64,000 bases of DNA from Typha latifolia. Lineage: Eukaryota > Streptophyta > Magnoliopsida > Poales > Typhaceae. The translations under genes were made by a program, and so were the position numbers. Positions 44,447 to 56,306 of this stretch are shown here, in pieces. The stretch covers positions 5,084,001-5,148,000 of the forward strand of contig CM034109.1 in assembly GCA_019914945.1 (NCBI GenBank), read 5' to 3'. Below the pieces are notes generated by a model. That model was not told the DNA's origin and did no database searches. It saw only the letters and a program-made list of their open reading frames with translations. Position 1 is the first letter of the stretch, and each line of letters opens with the position of its first letter.

Positions 44447-46181
44447 TATGGTGAGTGTTCGGCGATTCAAGATCTTTGATTCGTCAAACCCTCCCTCACG
44501 GGACATAAATATTTTAAATATATCAACTATTATGATGCTTATTAGGTGGATGTTATGAAACTAAAGTATGGATCTCGGGTAACTGCTTAGTCATCATGAT
44601 CGTTGGGCTAGGTGAAAGTGGTGTAGTGTCTATGAGTGTATAAAGCATGTCATAGTCATCATGATCATTATATTCTATATTCACAACAGATATATATATA
44701 GTGCATCATCACACTAATGTTTACGCTACATTAACATTCTCATAATATCATGATGAGCAAATTATCAATAACTGCATATATAAAGACATGACATAGCATA
44801 CTAAATGCATGTATTAATACCGACACTTTCTAAAGTGTCATGATAGGTATAATGACTGTAACTATATTATTCTAAATTTTGTATAACTCTACTCGCCTAG
44901 GGGGTCTCCACAATATGTTAAATCTCGTCAGCTAGCCGGCTCCTCCGGAATCCCAAAATTCTCCTCACGCGGTAACAATCCTATTAATTCACGCAACTAA
45001 GCCATACGTAAGATTAGCAAACTAATAGAATTAATTGTCTTATTAGCGCATTTATGTTTGGCAAATACATGAGTCAAGGTCTCCTAGGGCGAGTCTTATG
45101 TTATCCTAAAATTCACATGATAATAAATTGTCATTATGAGGGATCAGACTAATTAAATCAGGTGACAAAGATAAACAGGGTTATAGGGTCCAAATAGCCC
45201 CAAATGGGCTAGGCTAGAGGTAATGAGTAGGCTCAAACCCAACCCAAATAAGCAAGAGGACCTTGGTGGGCTGGGGCCTAACCACATCCCACCAAGGTTG
45301 GATTAGTGGGCTGTAGACTGCAGCCCACCCAACATTTGGGTTAGTAGGCTGCAGCCTGCAGCCCACCCGAGTCCAAGGCCAAGTGGGCTGCGGCCTACAG
45401 CCCACCCGAGTCCAGGTGGGTTGCGGCCTGCAGCCCACTCGAGACTAGGTCAGTGGGCTGCGGCCTGCAGCCCACCAACACTCATCTCCCACCCCCATAT
45501 CTTTCGAGGAAGGGAGACAGAAGGGAGAGCGGAAAGCTTGAGGGGCTGCGACGCTGGCGGCGCGACATGAGGCCAACGGTGCCGACGGCACAGCACGGGG
45601 CCGGTGGCGCAGCATGAGGCCAGTGGCGCGGCACAAGGCCATCAGGTAAGTAGGGGGAAGAAAAGGAAAGAGGGGAGGAGGAGGGCCGACGGCGACGGGC
45701 CACGCTCCATGGCCGGCGGCCATGGAGGTGCCTCCTCTCCTCAAAGAGGGCTCGAAGCCTAGAGATGGCTTCTCTCCCTCCACCGGGGCTTCTCAGATCG
45801 GTGGCTAGACGCGAGGTCGTTGGCCGCCGTGGACTCCGACGATGGCGAGGGAGGGGGGTTACACTATCGAAATTAATGGCAGGGGGGTAGGAGGGCTTAT
45901 CGAGGGGGGTTGGCCGGCAGGCTCGACAGCTCTCGGTCCGGCTTCGTCGGCAACCCGCGAGAGAGGGAGAGAGGTAATGCGGTGGAGAAGGAAATGGGGG
46001 GAGGATCGAGATGGCTGCGGTGATGGGAAGGAGATAAGAAGATGGGGAAGGTGGCGTGCACGACAAGAGAAGGGGAAGAAGAAGAAGAAGAGGGGATGGG
46101 GGGGTGTAGAGTGGTAGGGGCTGATGCACGTGCTCGGCGCGTGCGTTAGTCAGAGGGAATTTTTTTTTTTTGGGTGTTACA
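44447..46181 (-). mobile_element. Inverted LTR-like element (TGTAACACCC start at 46181), approximate
   Basis: On the minus strand it begins TGTAACACCCAAAAAA, as do the C and D family LTRs, with a CT/GC-rich first 700 bp and AT-rich remainder. The palindromic tandem block 45295-45475 lies inside. No PBS or coding region is attached, so it is a solo LTR or fragment. The left end is not resolved. Confidence 0.45.
45295..45475. repeat. Tandem palindromic repeats (GGGCTG..GCAGCCC)
   Basis: Five diverged units about 35-45 bp apart each contain a self-complementary core such as 'gggctgcggcctgcagccc'. Cores are seen at about 45308, 45347, 45386, 45417 and 45452. Each can fold into a hairpin. Confidence 0.7.
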
Positions 46182-46229
46182 AAGGGGGACTTAAATACTG
46201 CACTTCTCATAAGATTAGAAAGAAAAAGG

Positions 46230-46640
46230 AAAGTTTTGATATTTAGGTTAAAGGATATTCATTAGCAACTAGATTTCTTCACCTTTTTGAAATTGCTTAG
46301 GATGAGAAGGTTACTATTGATGCATGGACTGACATTGGGTGGTCTATTAGTTATGGGAGAATGTTAAAGATAGTTTGTAATTTGAGGAGTAGCAGATTTT
46401 TTTTTTTTTTACTGTTTGAGAATTGTCAACTTAGTGAGGATGGTAAAGATTGTTATGGGTGAAGATTTGAATTTAATATCTTTACTATGAAATCTTTGTA
46501 TCAGTTTTTAAGCAATGGTAGAAGAATTTATAGGGTGATTATTGAAGGTTAAGAAGATTCCATTGTAGAATTTTTATAGTGGTCTTAGGGCAAGATTATA
46601 ATAAAGATTAAAAAATATTAAAAAAAAATGTATCAACACA
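46230..46640 (+). pseudogene. LINE C-terminal fragment (zf-RVT-like region)
   Basis: It reads DEKVTIDAWTDIGWSI (about 46298-46345) and FTMKSLYQFLSNGRRIY (about 46485-46530). The second matches the FTVKSLY motif before the zinc-binding domain at the end of plant LINE Pol proteins. Stops and frameshifts are present. It is not clearly the same copy as 38236-44446. Confidence 0.5.
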
Positions 46641-46984
46641 TTAGAGAGATCCTTAAAAAAACTATGAATCTCTCGTATAATTTTGGGATTCCAAAAAGCA
46701 TTAGAGATATTTAGGTGAAAGATAATTGCAAGGGAGATGAGAAAAGAGAAAAAATACTAATGAAGCTAGTGAGAGCATTTGGTACACTTGGCTGGAAAGC
46801 TGAGTATCAACTTGCTAATGCATATTGAGTTTTGGGTTTTGCTATTAGTTGCAAAAAGGCTTCCTTGATTAACAATTATGATTTTTGGACTTTGATCAAC
46901 CTTAGTTAATGTTTTTTGTATCTGTGGTAGGTAATTAATGAACTTTTATTTTCCTATATATTTTTGCATCCTCCTCTCCTTACT
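46641..46984. other. Unassigned DNA between LINE and copia remnants
   Basis: AT-rich, no domain recognised in any frame by eye. Confidence 0.3.
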
Positions 46985-47400
46985 AAATACAAATTCTTCT
47001 AGAGTAGTGTTGAGAAACTCTATTAAAATTATATTAATAGTTTTACTATCTTAACCAAAAGTTTCTAGATTAGACTCGTCCCATTGATCAATTGCCTCTA
47101 TTTTAGATATATCATATAACAAGATCCTGAATAGAGTACAATCATGGATAATCAAAAGTCACACTGACTTAGTTACATATTTGAGGAATGGCCTTATCTT
47201 AGACTTCCGTAATGAGTAATTGAACCCATCCAAAAGTGGTGGTCTAATTGTAGATTTTCTCTCTATAAGCAAATTCATCTAATAATCTCTTTAAAATAAG
47301 ATGAACCAATTCTATACCAAATGAAAGTTATCTGAGGGAGTTACTATACTAAAAAGACCCTCCACTATTAGACACGTAAGACCTCTATGATGCATTGCTC
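46985..47400 (-). pseudogene. gag: Ty1/copia Gag remnant (element F)
   Basis: On the minus strand LLDGFNYSLRKSKIRPFLKY, the following KSVWLLIIHDC and ISKIEAIDQWDE reproduce the copia gag pattern PPLLDG.NY..WK..M..FL....VW..I..G....W. Its distance from the PBS and LTR to the right fits a 5' gag position. Stops are present and the rest of gag-pol is missing on the left. Confidence 0.65.
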
Positions 47401-47605
47401 TATATGCAGATAAATTGACTCTAGTTGATGTCATCCAGCTTGGATCACCCATATCTACTACATTGGGACTTTGGATATATAGTAACTACGGTAGAAGATG
47501 AAACTCCTCTTAAATTCTAACAATAAGTGTTCAAAATCGAACTTGGTCTTTGATCTCCTTAGTAGACTTAACTTCTGAGATCTAAGAGATACCAAAGGAA
47601 CATCA

Positions 47606-48688
47606 TGTTCGAAATGGTGTGCGGAATAAGACAGCAAAAGCGAATCCCCAATAAAACACTAATAATCTCAATGGAATTAGTAATAGACAAATATCTAAAT
47701 AGGAAAAATCACAAATATAATGGCTATAGTAGAGAAATCTCAAAGATTAATCCAACCACAAATAAGTAGCTTCAAATATAAGTAATCATAGAGAAAAGTG
47801 AAAAACCCCTAGACACGCGTATGTATCTAAATCCTAAGCAATAATATCACTCGTTCGTTTAAATAAAAGTCCGAAGAAATATTAAAAATGAAAACAGAGA
47901 TGAACGCTAAGATTTTAACGTGAAAAAACCCAAATGGATAAAAACCACGGATCCAAATTCGGATCAAAACCAATCACTAAAATAGTAGCAATTACAAGAC
48001 CGACTCACAAAATAACCCATCGATCCAAATGACTTTGTTCCTCTCAATCTTGCTCGCTAGAACCCACGATTCACTGCTTCTCGTGATTGATGTCCAACCT
48101 CAGTAGCACTCGAGATTGATCTTTCGTCTAGATAGCCCTTAAGACGAAAGATTAAGCTTTTTAGAAGAGTATGACGTTGTTAGTTGAAGAACCGATGTAA
48201 CCTCAAGAAGTCTCCTTCAAAATTACTCTCGGTTTGTGTGAACGCATGTACCCGTGTTCGAACGTGCTTGTGAACACAACTCTCGGTCTATGTGAATGCA
48301 TGTACCTACGTTCGAACGCGCTTGTGAACGTAGCTCTCGATCTATGTGAACACATATACCTGCATTCGAACGCACTTGTGAACGCAGCTCTCGGTCTATG
48401 TGAACGTGTGAGCCCGCGTTTGAACATGCTTGTGAACACAGCTCTCGGTCTATGTGAATGCATGAGCCCGCGTTCGAACGTGCTTGTGAACGCAGCTCTC
48501 TATCTGTGTGAACGCATGAGAATGTGTTGTAAACGCGGTATGAACGCGATGTGAAATCATAAACTTTTCTTCAATAATCTTACAATTCTTCAAAACAGAT
48601 ATTTTCTAGACTTGTATAAAAGCTCATATACATGTATAAATACACTTATAATATTTTGTACACAATTGCCAATAATAAAAACCTAACA
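47606..48688 (-). repeat. 5' LTR of copia element F (minus orientation)
   Basis: The minus strand starts TGTTAGGTTTTTATTATTGG at 48688. The LTR carries the 54-bp tandem repeat, a leader homologous to 30560-30800, and an end near 47606. A PBS-like TGGTATC reads from 47594 to 47588, before gag. The length is about 1.08 kb; the inner end is approximate. Confidence 0.65.
48226..48549. repeat. 54-bp tandem repeat, about six units
   Basis: Units begin 'ctctcggtctatgtgaac' at 48226, 48280, 48334, 48388, 48442 and 48496, with an exact 54-bp period. Each holds a TTCGAA palindrome (a few mutated) and 'gtgaacgca'. Because 54 is a multiple of three, both strands carry accidental repetitive open frames. 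Confidence 0.9.
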
Positions 48689-51184
48689 GCCTCTCTCTCT
48701 CTAAATCTCTCTTCCTCTCTCTCTCTCTCTCTTTGGTATCTTTCTCTTTGTCTCTCTCTCTCTCCCCCTACTGACGTCGGCCTACAGCCGCCGCCATCGC
48801 CGCCTCCACTGACGTGGTTAGCCTTCTCCCTTTACTTCTCTCTCTCGCTCGCTTGCACTCTTGTGCTCGGGCTCACCAGAGCCGAGCCATCGGTGAGAGG
48901 TCGGCTGCTAGCTAGCCACCAACAGCCGGTGCCCTCCTCGCCAGCGCCAAGTCCTCCTCCTCCATTCCTTTCTTTTCTTCTTCTCTTCTCTTCTTTTACT
49001 TTCTTCTTTCTTCTTTTCCTTTCTTCTTTCTTCTTTCTTCTTCCTTTTTCTTTCTTCTTCCTCGGTTCCTATAGTGTTGGGCTCGGCCCAGCACTGTAGC
49101 AAAGCTCGAGCCCAGCACTATAGCAGTTCTTTTTATTTTTTTCTCTTATTTCTTTTCTGTTAATTAAGGATTTTATGTTAACTAGTGCTTTTAGTTTAAT
49201 TAGGCAGTTAATTATATTGTTATATATATATTTGGTAATATAATTATTATCTAATTATAATTAGTATAATTAATGATTAATTATATTACAAACACTTAAA
49301 TATAACTATTATTTACATATAAGCTTACTTGCATATGATAGATTAATACTTAGCTTCATTAATTATAGTTGTGAGATTTATAAATATATCCTAATATTCA
49401 TTATTTATATATATATAGCTAGTTTGTAATTCTATTGGTTTAGTTATACTAGTTTGTATAGAATAAAATAATAAGCTTATCATTTACTTATCTCTTATAT
49501 TATATAATTAAGAAGCAGTAAGAATGATAAATTAGTTGTAATTACATTTTTGTCTACATTTATGATCGAAAGTGAGTAGTCTTATCCCTTAGACGTCGTT
49601 CTCAAATTAGGATATATTATATAATTATATATATGTATGTTTTGACCTCCAGCATGATTATATGACTTTATCTAAACATAATTTCAGTGGAACATATTTT
49701 ATCATTCATTTGATTAGGCTGATCTGGGACATGAGTACATTGGTGATATATAGAGATGGTTAGAGATGACTATACTGTTATGATTTTATGTTGAGATGAT
49801 CTCTATCATGAGGGTGCATGTGATAGACTAGTAGGAGTATGCATGTGTTAGATACATGATTGGAGTCTGCATTACATTATTTTTCTCTTGGATTATTTAC
49901 TACCTAAATTTCAAAGTTGCATGATTTGTTACAGTACTGGATATATGCATATAATCTATCATGTATAGGAAATCATGAAAATACATGTGTATGTGATGTG
50001 ATGTGATGGTTGGAACGGTATCTAGTCCGGACTAATACTAGACATACTCTTAGCGTATGATAGAGTATGGTGATGGTTGATTGTTGTACTCTTAACATAT
50101 AATAGGATACAACTATCATTGATATACCCTTAGCGTATGTCAGGGTATGATTTTCTTCTAAGATGCCTTTACCGTATGGCAGGATATGATTTATCTCTAA
50201 AGATACTCTTAGCATATGACAGGGTATACTCTGAGCATGTGGCATGATGTATATCTAGTTTGGGCTGAGTATCGTAGTCTAGCATGGTGGATGATATTCA
50301 GAGTTAAGACGGATAATTGTGATAGTGAGAGATATGTGGATTATATCTAGCTCTGACATATATAATTTATCTAGTGGTTGGCATGCATTATGCATCATCA
50401 TTGATATAACTAGTATCATTGGATCATGACTGTTATACATCATATGTTGTTATATTCGATGATGTTATATTATAATTTCATCATTAGATATATTTTTGGT
50501 TAAGGATATAATATGCTCATTCATGAGAATTGATTTCATTTATATATATGTCATTGAGGATACATATATACCTGCTCATACATGGCATCATATTTCTTTC
50601 TGATTCATATTATCCAATACATGATTTATTCACTGAGCCTTTTGCTCATGACTTTCTTTATTTCTTTTCTAACCCCCTTAAATATGTGGTATGTGATAGC
50701 GATTTGAGATATCTTGAGAAAATATTTTAAAGTGATGATAAAGTGAGCTATAGATGCGAGACGATATAGATGATAGTTTATACAGAAATTGAGTTGTACT
50801 AATATTTGATGTTTGTACTCTTTTGTATTAGACGATAATTTGTATAATACATGTCAAATTATAGTGTACTCTTGTATTAGTTGTATCTTAATGGTTTGTT
50901 GTGGCCTGTGTGGGTCCTGCCAAATTATGTAGTGGTCTAATGTATATTATTATAGATTTGGATATTCATATGTTAACATATTTATTTGGTTAATAGTATG
51001 ATTTATTTGATGATGGATTATGTGAGCATGGATATTTTAGCAAGTTTTATTTAATGATGTCATGATTATATGTGCATAGGAGTGTATCTGTGCATGACAA
51101 GCCTCGCTCAACTTATCGCATGCGTCGCGCGTGCCGTGTTAGCGCGTGGGTGTGCACGTGCCTATGTCGGGCGGGGGCATTACA
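48689..51184 (+). mobile_element. C-family 5' LTR, 5'-truncated by F insertion
   Basis: Starts inside the CT tract right at the F LTR terminus and runs through the hairpin (49073-49095) to GGGGGCATTACA at 51184. It is of the subfamily resembling copy 1, with repeated 'cttagcgtatg' units at about 50050-50220. It is followed by a PBS-like TGGTATTAGAGC at 51192-51203. No gene. Confidence 0.7.
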
Positions 51185-52065
51185 ATTCAGATGGTATTAG
51201 AGCTTAGGTTTAAGGATGATCTAGCAAATCAAGTATAGTAGTTGTCAATTTATTTTAAGATTACGCTAGTAATCAATCTTTACGAGTGAGATATTAATTG
51301 GTTGAGATAGAGATCTAGGTTGTGATGTTGAGATTATTAAGTTTTGACACTTGACGATATTGATAGAAATAATTTATGATATTGGTATATTAAGAATTTA
51401 TCATAGCGACTAATGAATAGGAAGAGATATTACTAAAGCATGCATTGATGTTATTGATGTCGATATGTTATAGTCTGTGGAGCATAATATTAGAGATATC
51501 GACATGTTCATATGATGTGATAAAGTGTAGAAATTCCTAAACATGTGGAGATATTTATTTATGCAAAAAGATTATTATTAGTAGATTTGAGGTTATTCTG
51601 AATAAATATAGTATATTTTTGGATTTTTGATCTTTTTATGGATACACTTGAGATTAGGAGATTGATGTAAAAAGATATATGTACAGAGAGACTATTCTAA
51701 TTTTTATGAGGGTTATAATTATTGATTGTGGATGGATGAGTAAGACATAATAATTTTGTATAATGGAAAAGATATTAGGCGATGTGATTATTGTAGATTG
51801 TATATAGAAAAGAATTTTTGGAATGACTAGTATGATAAATTATATTTGTAAGATACTTATGTTAGTAGGTATAAAATTTTGATTGTACCAACAAGATGGA
51901 TAATTTAATAGGGATATGTTTGTCCAATAATATTGTTAGAAGATTAATGTCTCTTTTAAATTTTTAAGTTGATGATTACCAAATAGGATAATGAGCATAG
52001 GAAATATGGCATGGATATAGTTATTGGATTATAAATAATTTTAGTAGTTGATACGTAATGGTCTA
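51185..52065 (+). mobile_element. Internal non-coding segment of C-family element
   Basis: It matches 8800-9503 for about 700 bp and continues to about 52065. No coding domain is seen, consistent with a non-autonomous or heavily deleted element. Confidence 0.55.
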
Positions 52066-52359
52066 GTGTATATTATTGGCCTATGTGAATCCTGCCAAAT
52101 TATGTAGTGGTCTAGTGTATATTATTGTGGACTTGGATATTCATATGTTAACATGTTTATTTTGTTAATAGTATGATTTATTTGTTGATAGATTATGTGA
52201 GCATGGATATGCTAGCAAGTTTTATTTAATAATGTCATGATTATATATGCATAGGAGTGTATCTATGCATGAGGGGCCCCGCCCAATCTGTCGCTTGCAT
52301 CGCGCATGCTGTGTGGGCGCATAGGCGTGCACATACTTATGCCGGGCGGGGGTGTTACA
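52066..52359 (+). repeat. C-family 3' LTR fragment (last 290 bp)
   Basis: It matches 50895-51184 up to the terminal GGGTGTTACA. Only the LTR end remains, so most of the internal region and the 3' LTR start were lost. Confidence 0.65.
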
Positions 52360-52379
52360 GACTTGAGGATGAAGAAAGC

Positions 52380-53643
52380 ATGTGGGCCATTCAAACGGAT
52401 GGACATTGTTTGAATGCCCGTGCACTGCTGATAACACGTTCCGTAGGCCGTTCGAAGTGGTGGATGACGTACGAACGCCCATCCACTATTATGAACAAGT
52501 ACCACAAACTGTTCCAACGGGTGGACGGCATTTGAACGTCAACATTGATGCATCGATGATAACACATTTAAATGCTTTTCGAACACTGACCACTTCCAAA
52601 TTCTCGGTTATTTAAACGTCTGAAATTGTTCAAATGGCCCGACATCATTCGAACGCCAGCAATCTACAATGAATGTCGTTAACTTGTTTAAGTAGTTTTC
52701 TTGATTTTGAATCAATTTCAACATAAAACTCGATCAACTACTTTTCAAACTAAATTAGTATATTTCCAAAACTAAATCATTACTATGTTAGCATTGAATG
52801 TCATATTTAATTCTTCATTGCCTTGCTATATGATGTTCAAATGCTTGAAAACAACCAAATAACATGTTTTAGAAAAATAAAGATCATCATGATACACTTA
52901 GTTAGGGTATTTTCTTATTACATTAGTTGTTTATTTTTATTAAAATAATTTTTTTGTAAGTCGCATTCGAACGCGGTTGGGGGTGCGTTCGAACGCATAT
53001 GTGAACGCCTACATCACGTTTGCAATACAGAGAACGTCTTTTATGCGTTCAAATGTGATCAGAGGGATTGCACTAGGATTAGGGTTAATTATTGTTATTA
53101 GGGCTTTTGGCTAGCCTCTATAAGGTGTGGATGGCAGCCAAATTCATTATGCTATTGGATTATTTATTTTTTGCCTCCTATCTTCTCTCTATTCTCTCTC
53201 CCACCTCCCTCTTCACCAACCTTCCACATCTACCGTTGGCGAGGTCTCTCCTAACTTCTAATCTTCCTCGACTGTCGATTCCTCCCTCTTCTTTGGGATC
53301 TCGACCACTTCTTCCCCTTCATCTATATTTCTTAAACAACACCACTCATCCACCCTCATCTCCATTATCATCCATAACCCTAACATCCACTCAACTCGTC
53401 ACCACCACCATCATTCACACTAAATCATATTTTCGTCCCAATTGCAGTTCGAATATGCAAAGGGCGTAAATACGAATGTAAATCAAGGAGTTATGGATCG
53501 ATTCCACTAGTTTCGTAATTTTCTGACTACGCGAGAATATTTAGAGAATATTTTCCCTCGGTTGCGTAGACTGCTTCCTACAATAAATTTAAATCATAAG
53601 AGAATTGTTCAGTAACCTATTAGAGCCTATCAGAGCCTATTAG
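52380..53643 (+). repeat. LTR of element E (approximate)
   Basis: It contains repeated TTCGAA-like words (52390-53050), a TATA-type motif TATAAGG (about 53119) and a CT-rich leader (53160-53450), ending near the PBS. The start near 52380 is inferred from PPT-like 'cttgaggatgaagaaagcat' at 52362. No second LTR is seen. Confidence 0.45.
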
Positions 53644-53656
53644 TGGTATCAGAGCC
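53644..53656 (+). other. Primer binding site of element E
   Basis: TGGTATCAGAGCC, exact iMet type. Similar partial motifs surround it (53616-53640, and 53663 'ttggtatcg'). Confidence 0.65.
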
Positions 53657-53722
53657 TATCAGTTGGTATCGTAGAACCCATCAATTTGATATCACAGCCA
53701 GGCAAACCTCAGACCTCCATTA

Positions 53723-55050
53723 ATGGTGGAAACAAAGAAGATGACATTAATAAGGAGACCAATGGAGAGCACATCGATAAGGAAAGACTCAATCCATAAA
53801 AACCCTAACCATGAGGCCGATTCCTTTGGAGCGACCACGCGAGGACCGAGTCAACCAACGTCCATGGGTGTAAACATGGGCTTGGCGAATGAACTTAGGG
53901 GTATGTTTCAAACATTGCTGCATAGAGTTGACGCAATGTAGAATGATCATAATGCTTTAAAGGAATATGTCATGAACCAATTGACTTTATCATCTCCTCG
54001 ACGAAGATTGGTGCCTCAAGAAGGACCAGCGATGGGACTACATCGAACCAATACCCCACAGGTTTAGGTGCGACATGTGAGTGTCAATGATCATCTTTTA
54101 CTTATGCCTACACATCATCCCCCACCTCTGTTAGAAAACCCAAGACTGGCGATGGTGGAACCCGAGAGGTGTGCGGCACCAGTGCGCTTCGTCGATGAGG
54201 AGGATTGGCACTTTGATGATGAAGTTGATCCCTTCGGAGATGGTGATGGACGTGCTCGAGGATTTAGAGAAGGAGATCAATATGCACAAAGGTTTAAACC
54301 TGAATCAAGAATCTTTCGCGAACCCGACAATGCTATTTGGGGGAGAACCATATGCTTGGACTTTCCAAAATTCTAAGGCGGTGATTCAATAGATTGGGTG
54401 TTTCAAGTTGAACAATACTTTGATTGTCAAGGGACAACGGAGGACACAAAGGTCTAGATGGCAAGCTTTCACCTCCAAGGAATGACATTGCATTGGTATC
54501 GATCGATTATTCGTGGTGGAGGATTTACCGGTTGGGCTAACTTTTGTAAGAGGATTACACGTAGATTTGGGATAGCGACATATGAAGATTTTGCTGCCAC
54601 ATTAAGCAAGATGGTTCAGAGGACGACTGTATTAGAGTACCAAGCAGAATTTGAAAGCGTAAATAGTCGTTGTGAGCCACCTTGGCCCGAACCGACATTA
54701 ATAAGCACATTCATTTCAGGGCGACGAGAGGAGATATAGGCGGATGTTCGTGCTCTATGTCTTATCACTCTTGAGGAGGCCTTTGATAACGCCGTGAGGA
54801 TGGAGCAAAAGTATAAGGCTCTCAAGATGGCAGCGAAAATAAGTTGGGGCAACCGAGATGGGCAATTTGCACCTAGAATACCGGTTGGAAATTCTACGGG
54901 TTCAAAGACAATGGCTGCTAGTACTAGATCACGACCACCTTTGAGACCTTTTTTAGATGTTAGAGAAGGAACAAGACTTCCTATTCGAACTCACATCTGC
55001 CCAAGTGGAGGAGCAAAAAGCGAAGGGTCTTTGCGTTCGATGTGATGAAC
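53723..55050 (+). pseudogene. gag: Gag remnant of element E
   Basis: The start MVETKKMTLIRRP is followed by MGLANELRGMFQTLLHRVDA and, after TAG stops at about 53939 and 54065, by the capsid domain: ASFHLQGMTLHWYRS, CKRITRRFGIATYEDF, LISTFISGRREEI. CVRCDERFTPDHWC, a zinc knuckle, lies at about 55040-55080 in another frame. It has the same layout as element A gag but with the knuckle kept. Confidence 0.75.
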
Positions 55051-55610
55051 GTTTCACCCCCGATCATTGGTGTTCCAAACCAATCGGGAGTGTGATACTT
55101 ATCGATTGTCTCGAGGAGAATGATGAGGTTGTGGGTGATGGAGAGTGTTCAGATGAGGTCCATGAGGAGGCCGTTGAGGAGGGTGCGGAGAAAGATATCC
55201 AAGTTGAAATATCGATGCATTCATATTCAGGTACTTCCGCGTCGAGGACATTGTGGGTAGATGGACTCGTTAGAAAGCATTGTGTGCATGTCCTCATCGA
55301 TTTGTGGAGTACACCCAACTTTCTAGATGGGAGGTTCGTGAGGAGATTGGGCTTGGATGCAGAACCGACCACAGGGTTTGACGTTGCTATTGGAGACGGC
55401 ACGAAGCTTAAGGCGGAGAGCTTGTGTCATCGGGTTGGTATACGGGTGTAAGGACACAACATAATTGTGGACTTGTATCCATTGGCGCTGCGAGGAGGGG
55501 ACATTGTCCTTGGCACTCAGTGGTTACAAAGCTTGGGACTCGTCATTTTTGATTTCCGAAGCATGTGGATGAAATTTAAGTAAGGAAACAAAGATGTGCG
55601 GCTTGATGGC
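55051..55610 (+). pseudogene. Aspartic protease remnant of element E
   Basis: IGSVILIDCLEENDE parallels element A. The active site reads HVLIDLWSTPNFLD where A has DTGST, so the Asp-Thr-Gly triad is damaged. GGDIVLGTQWLQSLGL, the conserved end, follows a stop at about 55450. Confidence 0.75.
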
Positions 55611-55715
55611 GTTTAGTCTTCGCCGATTCCAGCGATGTAGCCGATAGTGGAGCTGCCATGTGTGAGTGATTTGGCCTATCTTCTTCAGTTATGACCAACA
55701 GGAGATGAGCCTCAA

Positions 55716-56262
55716 ATGAGTCTAGACACTACCATTGAGTTGTCTAATTTATTAGACAAATTTGCTGGATTGTTTGAGGAACCAAAGGAGTTGCCACCAA
55801 AGCGAACGACGGACCATCGCATAGAGATTGTACCTGGGGCTGCACCGGCAAACGTGAGGCCATATCGGTATCCACATGTGCAAAAAGAAATTATTTCCAA
55901 GATGGTAGCTGGGATATTGGAGCAATGTCTCATTCAACTAAGTCATAGCTCATGTTCATCACCCGTGCTATTGGTACGAAAGAAGGACGAGACATGACAT
56001 TTTTGTGTCGACTATCGGGCACTAAACACTATTACCGTCAAGGACTACTATCCCATTCCGGTTATAGAGGAGCTACTGTACAAGTTTGTAGGGGCGACTA
56101 TATTCAGCAAGCTTGACTTGAGGGACGGGTATCATCAAATTAGAGTTCACCCGACGGATATGCATAAAATTGTATTTTAGACTTTGAACGATTATTACGA
56201 GTTCCAGGTGATACCCTTTGGTCTTACAAATGCTCCAGCTTCTTTCCAAGGCCTTATGAATA
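55716..56262 (+). pseudogene. Reverse transcriptase N-terminal half of element E
   Basis: It reads NLLDKFAGLFEEPKELPPKR, then [68 protein letters not shown] and [16 protein letters not shown]. Truncation at 56262 removes the catalytic DD. Stops at about 55996 (TGA, expected Trp) and 56178 (TAG, expected Gln) break the frame. Confidence 0.8.
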
Positions 56263-56306
56263 TCGAAACATAGATGTATTAATAAAACCATATTTTAATA
56301 TCAAAT

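Larger units (their letters stand above)
53656..56262 (+). mobile_element. Internal region of gypsy element E, truncated after RT
   Basis: Gag, zinc knuckle, protease, and RT to the LTNAPASF motif follow in order. The text ends at about 56262. RNase H, integrase and a 3' LTR are absent. Its gag and protease are close relatives of those in element A. Confidence 0.75.

Noticed and set aside
45482..46210. 242-aa Pro/Arg-rich minus-strand ORF
   Set aside because: No recognisable domain, GC-skewed LTR sequence, and the frame crosses the LTR boundary at 46181.
48226..48549. CRISPR-like array
   Set aside because: Whole units repeat head-to-tail without unique spacers, and the genome is a plant nuclear one.
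48203..48554. Repetitive ORFs on both strands (Cys-Glu repeats and His-Arg repeats)
   Set aside because: Caused by a 54-bp tandem repeat whose length is a multiple of three.
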